Positions 17,759 to 26,123 of a stretch of 64,000 bases of DNA are shown one piece after another. Positions within the stretch are counted from its first letter, which is position 1. Each line of letters opens with the position of its first letter. Origin of the DNA: Pseudarthrobacter sp. SSS035 (GTDB lineage Bacteria > Actinomycetota > Actinomycetes > Actinomycetales > Micrococcaceae). A program made the position numbers and the translations under genes. The DNA is taken from assembly GCF_023273875.1 (NCBI RefSeq), contig NZ_CP096882.1, positions 3,844,001 through 3,908,000 of the forward strand, given 5' to 3'. Under the pieces are notes generated by a model that had not been told where the DNA came from, did not search any database, and saw nothing but the letters and a program-made list of their open reading frames with translations.

Positions 17759-17899
17759 GCCGCCGTCGCCCTGCCGGCCATGTTCGGGCGCTGCCCGGTG
17801 CAGGGACAGACACCCGGAAATCCGTGGAAACCCGCAGGGACGCAGTAGATTTGGGGCAGCAAAGCAGCCGCTTCAGCCATTCAGGAGACCAGAAACACC

Positions 17900-20800
17900 T
17901 TGCACCTCAAAAGCCTTACCGTCCGTGGGTTCAAGTCGTTTGCGTCGGCCACGACCTTCGATTTTGAGCCCGGAGTCACGGCAGTGGTGGGGCCGAACGG
18001 TTCCGGCAAGTCCAACGTGGTGGACGCCCTCTCCTGGGTGATGGGGGAGCAGGGGGCCAAAACGCTCCGCGGCGGCAAAATGGAGGACGTCATTTTTGCC
18101 GGGACTTCCGGGCGGCCGCCGCTGGGCCGGGCCCATGTGTCCCTGACCATCGACAACGCTGACGGGGCGCTGCCCATCGAATACAGCGAGGTCACCATCT
18201 CGCGGACCCTCTTTCGCACCGGGGGCTCTGAATACGCCATTAACGGCGCCAGCTGCCGCCTGCTCGACATCCAGGAACTGCTCTCGGATTCCGGTATGGG
18301 CCGCGAAATGCATGTCATCGTGGGCCAGGGGCAGCTGGACAAGGTCCTGCACGCCACTCCGGAGGACCGCCGCGGCTTCATCGAGGAAGCGGCCGGGATC
18401 CTCAAGCACCGCCGCCGCAAGGAAAAAACGGTCCGCAAGCTTGAGGCCATGCAGGCGAACCTGCAACGGCTGAGCGACCTGACAGGGGAGATCAGGCGCC
18501 AGCTCACACCACTCGGCAAGCAGGCTGATGTGGCGCGCCGCGCCCAGCGGGTCCAGTTCGATGTCCGGGACGCACGCGCACGGCTGTTGGCCGACGACCT
18601 CGTCCAGCAGCAGAGTTCACTCGAGCAGGACGTGGCTGACGAAACGGCGCTGAAGGCCCGCCGTGCCGTAGTGGAGCAGCAGCTGGAGGAGGGGCGCCGC
18701 CAGCTGGCAGCTGTGGAACAGCTCGCCGCCGAGGCCACGCCAAAGCTCAACGCCGCGCGGGATACCTGGTACCGGCTCTCCGCTTCCAGGGAACGGCTCC
18801 GTTCGCTGGGCTCACTGGCCCAGGAACGCGGACGGCTGCTGGGCGCCGTTGACGCTGAACCGTACTCGGGCAGGGATCCTGAACAGCTGGAACGGCAGGC
18901 CGTCCGGGTCCGGGACGAGCTGACGGAGCTGGAGCGCCACATCCTGGACCGGCGCAGCGCGCTGGACTCAGCGACGGCTGCGAAGACCGGGGCCGAACTT
19001 GAGGCGTCTGCCGAGGAAAAAAGGCTCACTGCCGTCCTGCGGGCCGCAGCGGACCGGCGCGAGGGCCTGGCGAAACTTGCCGGAGCCGTTGGTGCGGCAA
19101 GATCGCGGGTTGAATCAGCGCAGGCCGAACTGGGCAGGTTGCGGGAATCACTCGCCGCCGGACAGGAACGCCGCCGCCGCGCCCAATCGGAGTTCACCGC
19201 CCTGGAAACCCAGGTGGCGGGGGTCGAAGAGGGGGAGGAAAGCCTCGACGCCGACTACGAGGACGCCAGCGCAGAGCTCGACGCCGTCGTCCAGGACATT
19301 GCCGATCTGACCTCCGCAGGGGGAGAAGCTGTCCGCCAACGTGACGCCCTCGTGGCCCGACGGGACGCACTGCAACTCGGCCTTAACCGAAAAGACGGCG
19401 CGGCGCACGCCCTCAACTCCGGGCTGGATGGCGTTGTGGGCACGCTTGCCTCGGGCCTCACCATTCAGCCGGGTTATGAGACGGCTATTGCCGCGGCACT
19501 GGGCGACGCCTCCGAAGCGATAGTGGTCCGGGATCCAGCCGTGGCCGCCGTCGTGGTGCAACTTCTGAAGGACGACGATGCGGGGCGTGCTTCCCTGCTG
19601 CTGGCGTCTGCTGTGCCCATGCGGGACGCAAACTCCGGCACGGGCGGACCCTTGCCGGCAGGCGCACGCTGGGCTGTGGACCTGGCATCCGGCGGGGGCG
19701 TGACCGCACCCGCCGTGGCCGCGCTCCTGACCGGGGTGGCAGTTGTTGAAGACCTGGATGGTGCGGGGCTGCTGGTTGCCGAACGCCCGGACCTGACAGC
19801 CGTGACCCGGGCCGGGGACGTGTTTACCGCCCTCACAGTGACCGGAGGCTCGGCGAAGGCGCCGTCCTTGCTGGAGGTGCAGGCCGCCGTGGACGACGCT
19901 GAGGCGCGGCTGGCCGGTGTCACCGCGGATCTGGAACGGAACAGGTTCGCCCTGGCCGGCGCCGAGGTCCGGCGCGCCGCGGCCCGGACGAGGGCAGAAG
20001 CTGCCCTGGGCCGCCTGCACGATTCTGACGCCCGGCTCGCGGCCGTGGCCGAAAAGCTCGGCCACCTGAACTCCATCCTGCGCAGCGCCGTCGGCGAAAG
20101 CGACAGGCTGGCCACTTCGCTGGCCAGGGCCGAGGCCAATGTTGTTACCGAGGAACAGGCGCTCGCCGCCGTTGCGGCGCGGCTGGCTGCGGCGCAGGAG
20201 GTGCCGGCCGAAGAGGAACCCTCCACCGAACAGCGCGATGCGCTCGCATTGGCTGCATCTCTGGCCAGGGCTGCGGAGATGGACGCGAGGCTCGCGCTGC
20301 GCAGCACCGAAGAGCAGCTGACCGCCACCCGCAACCGGGCTCTCTCGCTGGAGCGGGCAGCGGCCACCGAACGACGGGCGCGTGAAGAGGCAGCCGAACG
20401 GGCGCGCCGCCGTCGGATCCAGGCCCGACGGGCGGCCGCCGTCTCCGCTGCGGTGGAGCTGGCAATCCGGTTCATCGATGTTTCTGTTGAGCTGGCCCGG
20501 CATGAACGTGACCTCGCCGAAGAGAACCGGGAGGAGCGGGACCGTGCGCTGCTGGCGACCCGGACAACCAATGATGCGCTGGCCCGCGAACTGGCAGAGC
20601 TGACCGACTCGGTTCACCGGGACGAACTGGCCCGCGCCCAGCAGCGGGCACGGATTGAAGCCCTGGAAACACGTTCCATCGAGGAACTCGGGATCACCCC
20701 CGACGTGCTGGTGGCGGACTTCGGCCCCGACGTTCCCGTGCCCGTCCCCGCGGAGGAAAGTGGGGACAAATGGGCGGCACTGCGGACACCCGTGGACGAC

Positions 20801-21490
20801 GACGGCACACCGGTCCCCGAAGGCAAGCCCTTTGTCCGCGAGGAGCAGGAGAAGCGGCTCCGGAAAGCCGAGAGGGACCTGTCAGCCCTGGGCAAGGTCA
20901 ACCCGCTGGCGCTGGAGGAGTTTGCGGCCCTGGAGGAACGCCACCAGTTCCTCAGCACCCAGTTGGAGGACCTGAAGTCCAGCCGTAAGGACCTGCTGGA
21001 CATCATCAAGGAAGTGGATGACCGCGTCCAGAGGGTCTTTACCGAGGCCTTTGAGGACACCCGGGACCAGTTCGTCCACGTGTTTGAGCGCCTCTTTCCC
21101 GGCGGCGAAGGCCGGCTGGTCCTGACGGACCCTTCGGACATGCTCTCCACCGGAATCGAAGTCGAAGCGCGACCTGCCGGCAAGAAAATCAAGCGCCTCT
21201 CACTGTTGTCAGGAGGCGAACGGTCGCTGACCGCCGTCGCCCTTTTGGTTGCTATCTTCAAAGCCCGCCCCTCGCCGTTCTATGTGATGGACGAGGTTGA
21301 AGCGGCCCTTGACGACACCAACCTCGGCCGGCTCATCACCATCTTCGAAGAGCTCCGGGAATCCAGCCAGCTGATCGTGATCACCCACCAAAAACGGACC
21401 ATGGAAGTGGCTGATGCGCTGTACGGCGTCACCATGCGCGGGGACGGCGTATCCACCGTCATCAGCCAGCGGCTGGGCGCCGACGTCTAG
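17900..21490 (+). CDS. smc: Chromosome segregation protein SMC
   Basis: SMC dimerises and, with ScpAB, organises and segregates the chromosome. The 1196-residue protein has Walker A GPNGSGKSN near residue 34 and a long coiled coil of Ala, Arg and Glu-rich sequence. A hinge around residues 490-680 (GLTIQPGYETAIAAALGD onward) and a second coiled coil follow. The C-terminal ABC signature LSGGERSLTAVAL and Walker B FYVMDEVEAALDD complete the ATPase. The TTG at 17900 is supported by the conserved MHLKSLTVRGFKSFA and by CAGGAG upstream. ftsY follows after 55 bases. Confidence 0.97.
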   Translation: MHLKSLTVRGFKSFASATTFDFEPGVTAVVGPNGSGKSNVVDALSWVMGEQGAKTLRGGKMEDVIFAGTSGRPPLGRAHVSLTIDNADGALPIEYSEVTISRTLFRTGGSEYAINGASCRLLDIQELLSDSGMGREMHVIVGQGQLDKVLHATPEDRRGFIEEAAGILKHRRRKEKTVRKLEAMQANLQRLSDLTGEIRRQLTPLGKQADVARRAQRVQFDVRDARARLLADDLVQQQSSLEQDVADETALKARRAVVEQQLEEGRRQLAAVEQLAAEATPKLNAARDTWYRLSASRERLRSLGSLAQERGRLLGAVDAEPYSGRDPEQLERQAVRVRDELTELERHILDRRSALDSATAAKTGAELEASAEEKRLTAVLRAAADRREGLAKLAGAVGAARSRVESAQAELGRLRESLAAGQERRRRAQSEFTALETQVAGVEEGEESLDADYEDASAELDAVVQDIADLTSAGGEAVRQRDALVARRDALQLGLNRKDGAAHALNSGLDGVVGTLASGLTIQPGYETAIAAALGDASEAIVVRDPAVAAVVVQLLKDDDAGRASLLLASAVPMRDANSGTGGPLPAGARWAVDLASGGGVTAPAVAALLTGVAVVEDLDGAGLLVAERPDLTAVTRAGDVFTALTVTGGSAKAPSLLEVQAAVDDAEARLAGVTADLERNRFALAGAEVRRAAARTRAEAALGRLHDSDARLAAVAEKLGHLNSILRSAVGESDRLATSLARAEANVVTEEQALAAVAARLAAAQEVPAEEEPSTEQRDALALAASLARAAEMDARLALRSTEEQLTATRNRALSLERAAATERRAREEAAERARRRRIQARRAAAVSAAVELAIRFIDVSVELARHERDLAEENREERDRALLATRTTNDALARELAELTDSVHRDELARAQQRARIEALETRSIEELGITPDVLVADFGPDVPVPVPAEESGDKWAALRTPVDDDGTPVPEGKPFVREEQEKRLRKAERDLSALGKVNPLALEEFAALEERHQFLSTQLEDLKSSRKDLLDIIKEVDDRVQRVFTEAFEDTRDQFVHVFERLFPGGEGRLVLTDPSDMLSTGIEVEARPAGKKIKRLSLLSGGERSLTAVALLVAIFKARPSPFYVMDEVEAALDDTNLGRLITIFEELRESSQLIVITHQKRTMEVADALYGVTMRGDGVSTVISQRLGADV

Positions 21491-21545
21491 CGTCCGCGCA
21501 GGTGGCAGCCCCTAACGCCTGCCGCGTTTGTGAGAAGCTAGGGGA

Positions 21546-22754
21546 GTGAATGACATCCTCCCCATTATTCTGTCCATTGTTGCTGCCCTGGCGGTTATTG
21601 GCGGGCTGATCCCGGTCCTGTTGAAGACGCGGAAGAACATCACCCAGTACCCCGGGACGCGCGACGCCAACGATCCCGCCACCTCGCAAGGCGCGGGAAC
21701 GCTGATCGAGGACTCGGCGGTGGTTCCGGCCGAGCGGAACGCTCCCGCCGGCGTCGACCTCGAAGACCTCGAAGTCACCGATGTACCTGATGACGTCGCG
21801 GGCCTGGAAACCATCCAGGTTGAGACGCCCCTTCCCGTCGTCGGCCGCCTGACCCGCCTCCGTGAGCGCCTGGTCCGGTCGAACAACATCCTCGGCAAGA
21901 GCCTGCTCGCGTTGCTGTCCAGCGACAAGATCGATGAACACGTCTGGGACGAAGTGGAGGAGACCCTCCTGCTGGCCGACCTCGGCACTGAACCCACCAT
22001 GCAGCTGGTCGACGCCCTGCGGGAGCGCGTGAAAGTGCTCGGCACCAGGACCCCTGAGCAGGTCAAGGCACTGCTCCGCGAGGAACTGATCAAGCTCGTG
22101 GATCCCACGATGGACCGCGCCCTGCGCACCGACCGGCACGCGGACAAGCCGGCCGTCGTGCTGGTGGTAGGCGTCAACGGCGTGGGCAAGACCACCACCG
22201 TGGGCAAGCTCGCCCGCGTGCTCGTTGCCGAGGACAAGGACGTCCTGCTGGGCGCGGCGGACACGTTCCGCGCGGCAGCCGCGGAGCAGTTGGCCACGTG
22301 GGGCCAGCGTGTGGGTGTTCCCACCGTGAAGTCCGACGTCGACGGCGCGGACCCGGCGTCCGTCGCCTATGAGGCGGTCAAGGCGGGCATTGAGCAGGAA
22401 GTCGACGTTGTCATGATTGACACGGCGGGCCGCCTGCAGAACAAGACCGGCCTCATGGACGAACTCGGCAAGGTCAAGCGCGTCATCGAGAAGCTGGCCG
22501 AGGTGGATGAGGTTCTGCTGGTGCTGGACGCCACCACCGGCCAGAACGGCATGAACCAGGCCCGCGTTTTCTCCGAGGTAGTGAACATCACCGGCATCGT
22601 CCTGACCAAGCTGGACGGGACCGCCAAGGGTGGCATCGTGGTGGCTATCCAGAAATCACTCGGCGTGCCGGTCAAGCTGATCGGTCTTGGCGAAGGCGCC
22701 GATGACCTGGCTCCGTTCGAAGTTGAGAGCTTTGTCGACGCCCTGCTGAACTAG
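21546..22754 (+). CDS. ftsY: Signal recognition particle receptor FtsY
   Basis: FtsY is the membrane receptor for SRP and pairs with Ffh, also in this window. The 402-residue protein begins with a hydrophobic segment (ILPIILSIVAALAVIGGLI), then an acidic linker. An NG GTPase domain follows, with GVNGVGKTTTVGKLA, DTFRAAAAEQLATW, DTAGRLQNK and TKLDGTAKGG. The GTG start lies 55 bases after smc behind AGGGGA. It faces the MFS gene, and a long shared hairpin lies between the two 3' ends. Confidence 0.97.
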   Translation: MNDILPIILSIVAALAVIGGLIPVLLKTRKNITQYPGTRDANDPATSQGAGTLIEDSAVVPAERNAPAGVDLEDLEVTDVPDDVAGLETIQVETPLPVVGRLTRLRERLVRSNNILGKSLLALLSSDKIDEHVWDEVEETLLLADLGTEPTMQLVDALRERVKVLGTRTPEQVKALLREELIKLVDPTMDRALRTDRHADKPAVVLVVGVNGVGKTTTVGKLARVLVAEDKDVLLGAADTFRAAAAEQLATWGQRVGVPTVKSDVDGADPASVAYEAVKAGIEQEVDVVMIDTAGRLQNKTGLMDELGKVKRVIEKLAEVDEVLLVLDATTGQNGMNQARVFSEVVNITGIVLTKLDGTAKGGIVVAIQKSLGVPVKLIGLGEGADDLAPFEVESFVDALLN

Positions 22755-22756
22755 GG

Positions 22757-22789
22757 ACCGGGTCTACACCGGGTCTACACCGGGTCGAC
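22757..22789. repeat. Three tandem copies of an 11-base unit
   Basis: ACCGGGTCTAC occurs twice and ACCGGGTCGAC once, head to tail, starting two bases after the ftsY stop codon. The array is too short and too far from any promoter to suggest regulation; it looks like local slippage in the 3' untranslated region. Confidence 0.85.
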
Positions 22790-22791
22790 AC

Positions 22792-22854
22792 CATCGAGGG
22801 GTGAGTTCCCGCCGCTAAGCGCAGGCTTTGGCAGCGGGACCTCACCCCTCGATG
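22792..22854. terminator. Long hairpin between convergent ftsY and MFS genes
   Basis: CATCGAGGGGTGAG (22792-22805) is perfectly complementary to CTCACCCCTCGATG (22841-22854), and a second inner pairing TCCCGC/GCGGGA extends the stem. There is no T-run. The right arm covers the last codons of the MFS gene on the opposite strand. It is probably a bidirectional, unusual terminator for the two converging genes. Confidence 0.65.
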
Positions 22855-24083
22855 CGTTTCAGCGGCTCGTGCGTCACGGACCAGCAGGCCGCCGCGAGCA
22901 CCAGCACACCGCCGGTGACGCCGAATGCCCAGCCGTAGCCCAGCCGGTCCGCCAGGACGCCCACCAGCACCGGTCCGGCAATGGCCCCGACGTCCGAGGT
23001 CATCTGGTAGGCCGCCAGGACCCGCCCGCCGGACCGCTCATTGCCAATGACATCCGCGACTGCGGCCTGCTGGGCAGGTCCCAGCAGGCCGGACCCCACC
23101 CCGGCCACAACCGATGCGGCGAGGAACCAGCCCAGGTGGGACGTGAAGCCGATGGCGGCCGTGGCGAGCCCGGCGACCAGGAGCCCCACGACCATCAACG
23201 GCCGCCTGCCCAGGCTGTCCGCCAGCCGGCCGGAGAACGTCAGTGCGGCGGCATTGCCCGCGGCGAAGACGGCCAGCGCAAGACCGGCGGCCTCGGGACC
23301 GGCACCCAGCGCAGCAACGGCAAACAGCGGGACGGTGGCCATCCGCACACCGAATGTGGCCCAGCCGTTGGCGAAGCTGGACAGCAACGCCGAGCGGTAC
23401 ACACCAACTCCCCAGGCCTCGGCGAAGCGCATGTCCGGGGCGCGGCCCACTGTGGACCGGTCCGCGGACGGCGCGTGGCTGAGTTGGGTCTGCACCACCG
23501 CGGCAGCAAGGATCAGCGCGGCGGCGTAGCAAAGGAACGGCACCCGCAAGCCGAATCCGGCGAGCAGCCCGCCTATCACCGGGCCCAGGACGCTGCCGAT
23601 CAGGAACGCGGACGCGTAAGCGCCGGATACCCTGCCCCGGCTTTCCGGCGGCGCCAGCCGCACCACAAGGGCCATGGAGGCCACCGTGAACATCACCGAG
23701 CCGACGCCGCCGAGCCCCCGGAAGACCAGCAGCTGCCAATAGTCCTGGGCAAAAGCGCACGCCGCCGTTGATACCGCCACAATCAGCAGCCCCGCCACAT
23801 ATACGGGCCGCTCACCCCATCGGCCAATCAGGGCCCCGCCTGCCGGCGCGAACACCAGCCGCATAAAGGCGAAGATGCTGACGATCACGGCGGCGGCTGT
23901 GGCCCCGACATCGAAAGTGGTGGCGAACTGGGGCAAGACCGGTGCCACCAGCCCAAAACCGAGGGCAATCAGGAACGCCGCAGCGAGCATCACCTTGATG
24001 TCGCGCGGAAGCGTGGGCCTCTGCGGGCGGATAACGGACAAGATCCGCGTTGTGGCGCGGCTCACGCGTGATGGTGCCGTCAT
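22842..24083 (-). CDS. MFS transporter, drug-efflux-like
   Basis: A 413-residue major facilitator protein with about 12 hydrophobic segments. It shows the antiporter-type loop motif GRWGERPVYVAGLL after helix 2 and GRLADSLGRRPLMVVGLL after helix 8, and FGLVAPVLPQFATTF in helix 1. This pattern fits proton-coupled exporters of drugs or metabolites; the substrate is not visible. The ATG at 24083 follows AAGGAA. Longer readings upstream lack a binding site and would cover the amtB control region. It is divergent from amtB. Confidence 0.85.
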   Translation of the reverse strand: MTAPSRVSRATTRILSVIRPQRPTLPRDIKVMLAAAFLIALGFGLVAPVLPQFATTFDVGATAAAVIVSIFAFMRLVFAPAGGALIGRWGERPVYVAGLLIVAVSTAACAFAQDYWQLLVFRGLGGVGSVMFTVASMALVVRLAPPESRGRVSGAYASAFLIGSVLGPVIGGLLAGFGLRVPFLCYAAALILAAAVVQTQLSHAPSADRSTVGRAPDMRFAEAWGVGVYRSALLSSFANGWATFGVRMATVPLFAVAALGAGPEAAGLALAVFAAGNAAALTFSGRLADSLGRRPLMVVGLLVAGLATAAIGFTSHLGWFLAASVVAGVGSGLLGPAQQAAVADVIGNERSGGRVLAAYQMTSDVGAIAGPVLVGVLADRLGYGWAFGVTGGVLVLAAACWSVTHEPLKRIEG

Positions 24084-24131
24084 GGGCGGGTTCCTTGCGA
24101 AGTAGGCAGCCGAGTGGCCGGCGGCAGTGGT

Positions 24132-24200
24132 GAAACATAACCGTAACAAGCCAGATATGCACCATTTACTTCCGGGAGGTTGTTGTAACAAGCCGGCAAT
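24132..24200. promoter_or_regulatory. GlnR-like boxes upstream of amtB-glnB
   Basis: GAAAC-ATAACC-GTAAC (24132-24147) is followed six bases later by a weaker GATAT, and GTAAC-AAGCCG-GCAAT lies at 24185-24200. GlnR, the nitrogen regulator of most actinobacteria, binds pairs of gTnAC and GaAAC boxes spaced by six bases, commonly in front of amtB-glnK/B. The match and location support a nitrogen-limitation control site; the weaker boxes are uncertain. Confidence 0.5.
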
Positions 24201-24309
24201 GTAAATCCTCTGCGGGCGAAACACTGCAGCGACAGACTCGATGCAGGACGCAAAAGGCGTTAGTAAGGCGGAGCATTCCGCAGCATCGATCATAGGGAGG
24301 ACGTGCACC

Positions 24310-25659
24310 ATGGAACTTACCGCAGGTCACGTATGGCTCATGGTGGCAGCAGCACTCGTGCTGTTCATGACACCAGGTCTGGCATTTTTCTACGGCGGCA
24401 TGACGCGCGCCAAAGCTGCACTGAACATGATGATGATGAGCTTCATCTCCATCGGCATGGTCGGCGTGGTCTGGGTCCTCTGGGGCGCTTCGATGAGCTC
24501 CGGCGAGGGCTTCCTGCAAATCGTCGGGAACCCGTTCGCCACCTTCGGCCTTGAAGGCATCACCACACCGGACGGGCTCATCAAGGTCGGCTACGCCGCC
24601 ACCTTCGCCATCATCACCGTCGCCCTCATCAGCGGCGCGATCGCTGACCGCGCCAAGTTCGGCGCCTGGGCCCTCTTCGTCCCCGTCTGGGTCACCCTCG
24701 TTTACTGCCCCCTGGCCTACATGGTCTGGGGCGGCGGCCTCTTCGGCCCTGAAGGCGCCATTGGCCAGGCCCTCGGCCCGGCCATCGACTTCGCCGGCGG
24801 CACCGTGGTCCACATCAACGCCGGTGTGGCAGCCCTCGTCCTGGTCCTGATCATCGGCAACCGCCGCGGCTTCGGCAAGGACCCCAACCACCGCCCACAC
24901 AACATCCCGTTTGTGATGCTCGGTGCAGCCATCCTGTGGTTCGGCTGGTTCGGCTTCAACGGCGGCGCGGCCACCACTGCTGAGCAGGGCGGCCTGATCT
25001 GGGTCAACACCCTCGCAGCCCCGGCCGCGGCAATGCTCGGCTGGCTTGTCACCGAACGCATCCGCGATGGCCACCCCACCTCACTTGGTGCTGCCTCCGG
25101 TGTGGTTGCCGGCCTGGTCGCCATCACCCCGGCCTGTGCCAACGTCAGCCCGGTGGGCGCTCTGGGACTCGGCGTCATCGCCGGTGTCGCCTCGGCCCTG
25201 GCCGTCGGTCTCAAGTTCCGCTGGGGCTTCGATGACTCCCTGGATGTTGTGGGCGTGCACCTGGTCTCCGGCGTCATCGGAACGGTTGCCCTGGGCTTCA
25301 TCGCACTCCCCACCGACGGTGTGGGCGGCGGCCTCTTCTACGGCGGCGGTCCGGCCCAGCTTTGGGCCCAGCTCGCAGCGGCAGGCATCGCCATCGCGTA
25401 CTCGGCAATCCTCACGGCGATCATCGCCTACGCCATCCACAAGACCATGGGCTTCCGCGTCTCGCAGGAGCAGGAAGTTGTTGGTGTTGACCTCAGCCTC
25501 CACGCCGAGACGGCGTACGAGTTCGGAGTGGGCGGCCACGGCGGGAGCTTCCAGCCGCTCCACGAACTGATCACGGGCAAGGGAACGGCCACTGACGGCG
25601 GAGCAGTCGGCGCCAAGAAGACCGAACCGGCAGCGGGCAAGGAAAGCGTGGAAGCATGA
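24310..25659 (+). CDS. amtB: Ammonium transporter
   Basis: Amt/Rh-family channel for ammonium uptake, an integral membrane trimer. The 449-residue protein begins MELTAGHVWLMVAAALVLFM and has about 11 transmembrane helices. Its conserved GPALDFAGGTVVHINAG-like segment (here GPAIDFAGGTVVHINAG, with the pore His) and GVHLVSGVIGT (second pore His) are present. The ATG at 24310 follows AGGGAGG; upstream in-frame codons are not preceded by one. Its stop overlaps glnB by four bases (ATGA), so PII is made together with its target. GlnR-like boxes lie upstream. Confidence 0.96.
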   Translation: MELTAGHVWLMVAAALVLFMTPGLAFFYGGMTRAKAALNMMMMSFISIGMVGVVWVLWGASMSSGEGFLQIVGNPFATFGLEGITTPDGLIKVGYAATFAIITVALISGAIADRAKFGAWALFVPVWVTLVYCPLAYMVWGGGLFGPEGAIGQALGPAIDFAGGTVVHINAGVAALVLVLIIGNRRGFGKDPNHRPHNIPFVMLGAAILWFGWFGFNGGAATTAEQGGLIWVNTLAAPAAAMLGWLVTERIRDGHPTSLGAASGVVAGLVAITPACANVSPVGALGLGVIAGVASALAVGLKFRWGFDDSLDVVGVHLVSGVIGTVALGFIALPTDGVGGGLFYGGGPAQLWAQLAAAGIAIAYSAILTAIIAYAIHKTMGFRVSQEQEVVGVDLSLHAETAYEFGVGGHGGSFQPLHELITGKGTATDGGAVGAKKTEPAAGKESVEA

Positions 25660-25994
25660 AACTGATCACAGCTATCGTCCGCCCGGAGAAGCTCGAAGCC
25701 ATCCGGGAAGGCCTGGAGTCCTACGGCGTCCAGGGGCTGACGGTCAGCGCGGCCAGCGGCTACGGCCGCCAGCGAGGTTACACAGAGGTCTACCGCGGGG
25801 CTGAATACAACGTGGACCTCCTGCCCAAGATCCGGGTTGAAGTCCTCGCCACGGACGAACAGGCAGATGACATCCTCGACGTCATCATCGCCAGCTCCAA
25901 CACGGGCCGCGCGGGCGATGGCAAGGTCTGGACCGTGGACGTCTTCGAAGCAGTCAGGGTCCGCACGGGAGAACGCGGCGTCGCCGCCATCTAG
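25656..25994 (+). CDS. glnB: Nitrogen regulatory protein P-II
   Basis: PII proteins sense 2-oxoglutarate and ATP/ADP and plug AmtB. The 112-residue protein has the T-loop GYTEVYRGAEYNVDL with Tyr51, the residue adenylylated in actinobacteria or uridylylated elsewhere. The GKVWTVDVFEAVRVRTGE signature is near the C-terminus. It is translationally coupled to amtB. The usual third gene glnD is not downstream: a terminator and then zwf on the other strand follow. It could equally be named glnK. Confidence 0.95.
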   Translation: MKLITAIVRPEKLEAIREGLESYGVQGLTVSAASGYGRQRGYTEVYRGAEYNVDLLPKIRVEVLATDEQADDILDVIIASSNTGRAGDGKVWTVDVFEAVRVRTGERGVAAI

Positions 25995-26040
25995 CAGTTC
26001 CGGAAGCTGATTGATCGGCAAAGCAGACTGTTCCACACGA

Positions 26041-26088
26041 CAGAGCGGGCAGGGAACCTCAAAAGGCTCCCTGCCCGCTCTGTTTGTT
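26041..26088 (+). terminator. Rho-independent terminator after amtB-glnB
   Basis: CAGAGCGGGCAGGGA pairs with TCCCTGCCCGCTCTG around a short A-rich loop, followed by TTTGTT. The stem is about 15 bp and GC-rich, 47 bases after the glnB stop. Confidence 0.9.
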
Positions 26089-26123
26089 GGGGCCTACAGA
26101 GCCGCCGCTCAGCCAGCCAGCAC

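Noticed and set aside
22757..22789. Tandem 11-mers as a CRISPR array or origin iterons
   Set aside because: Only three short units without spacers and no cas, rep or dnaA-like context.
24084..24311. N-terminal extension of the MFS gene
   Set aside because: It would cover the amtB control region and lacks a ribosome binding site; the ATG at 24083 has AAGGAA and precedes the conserved part.
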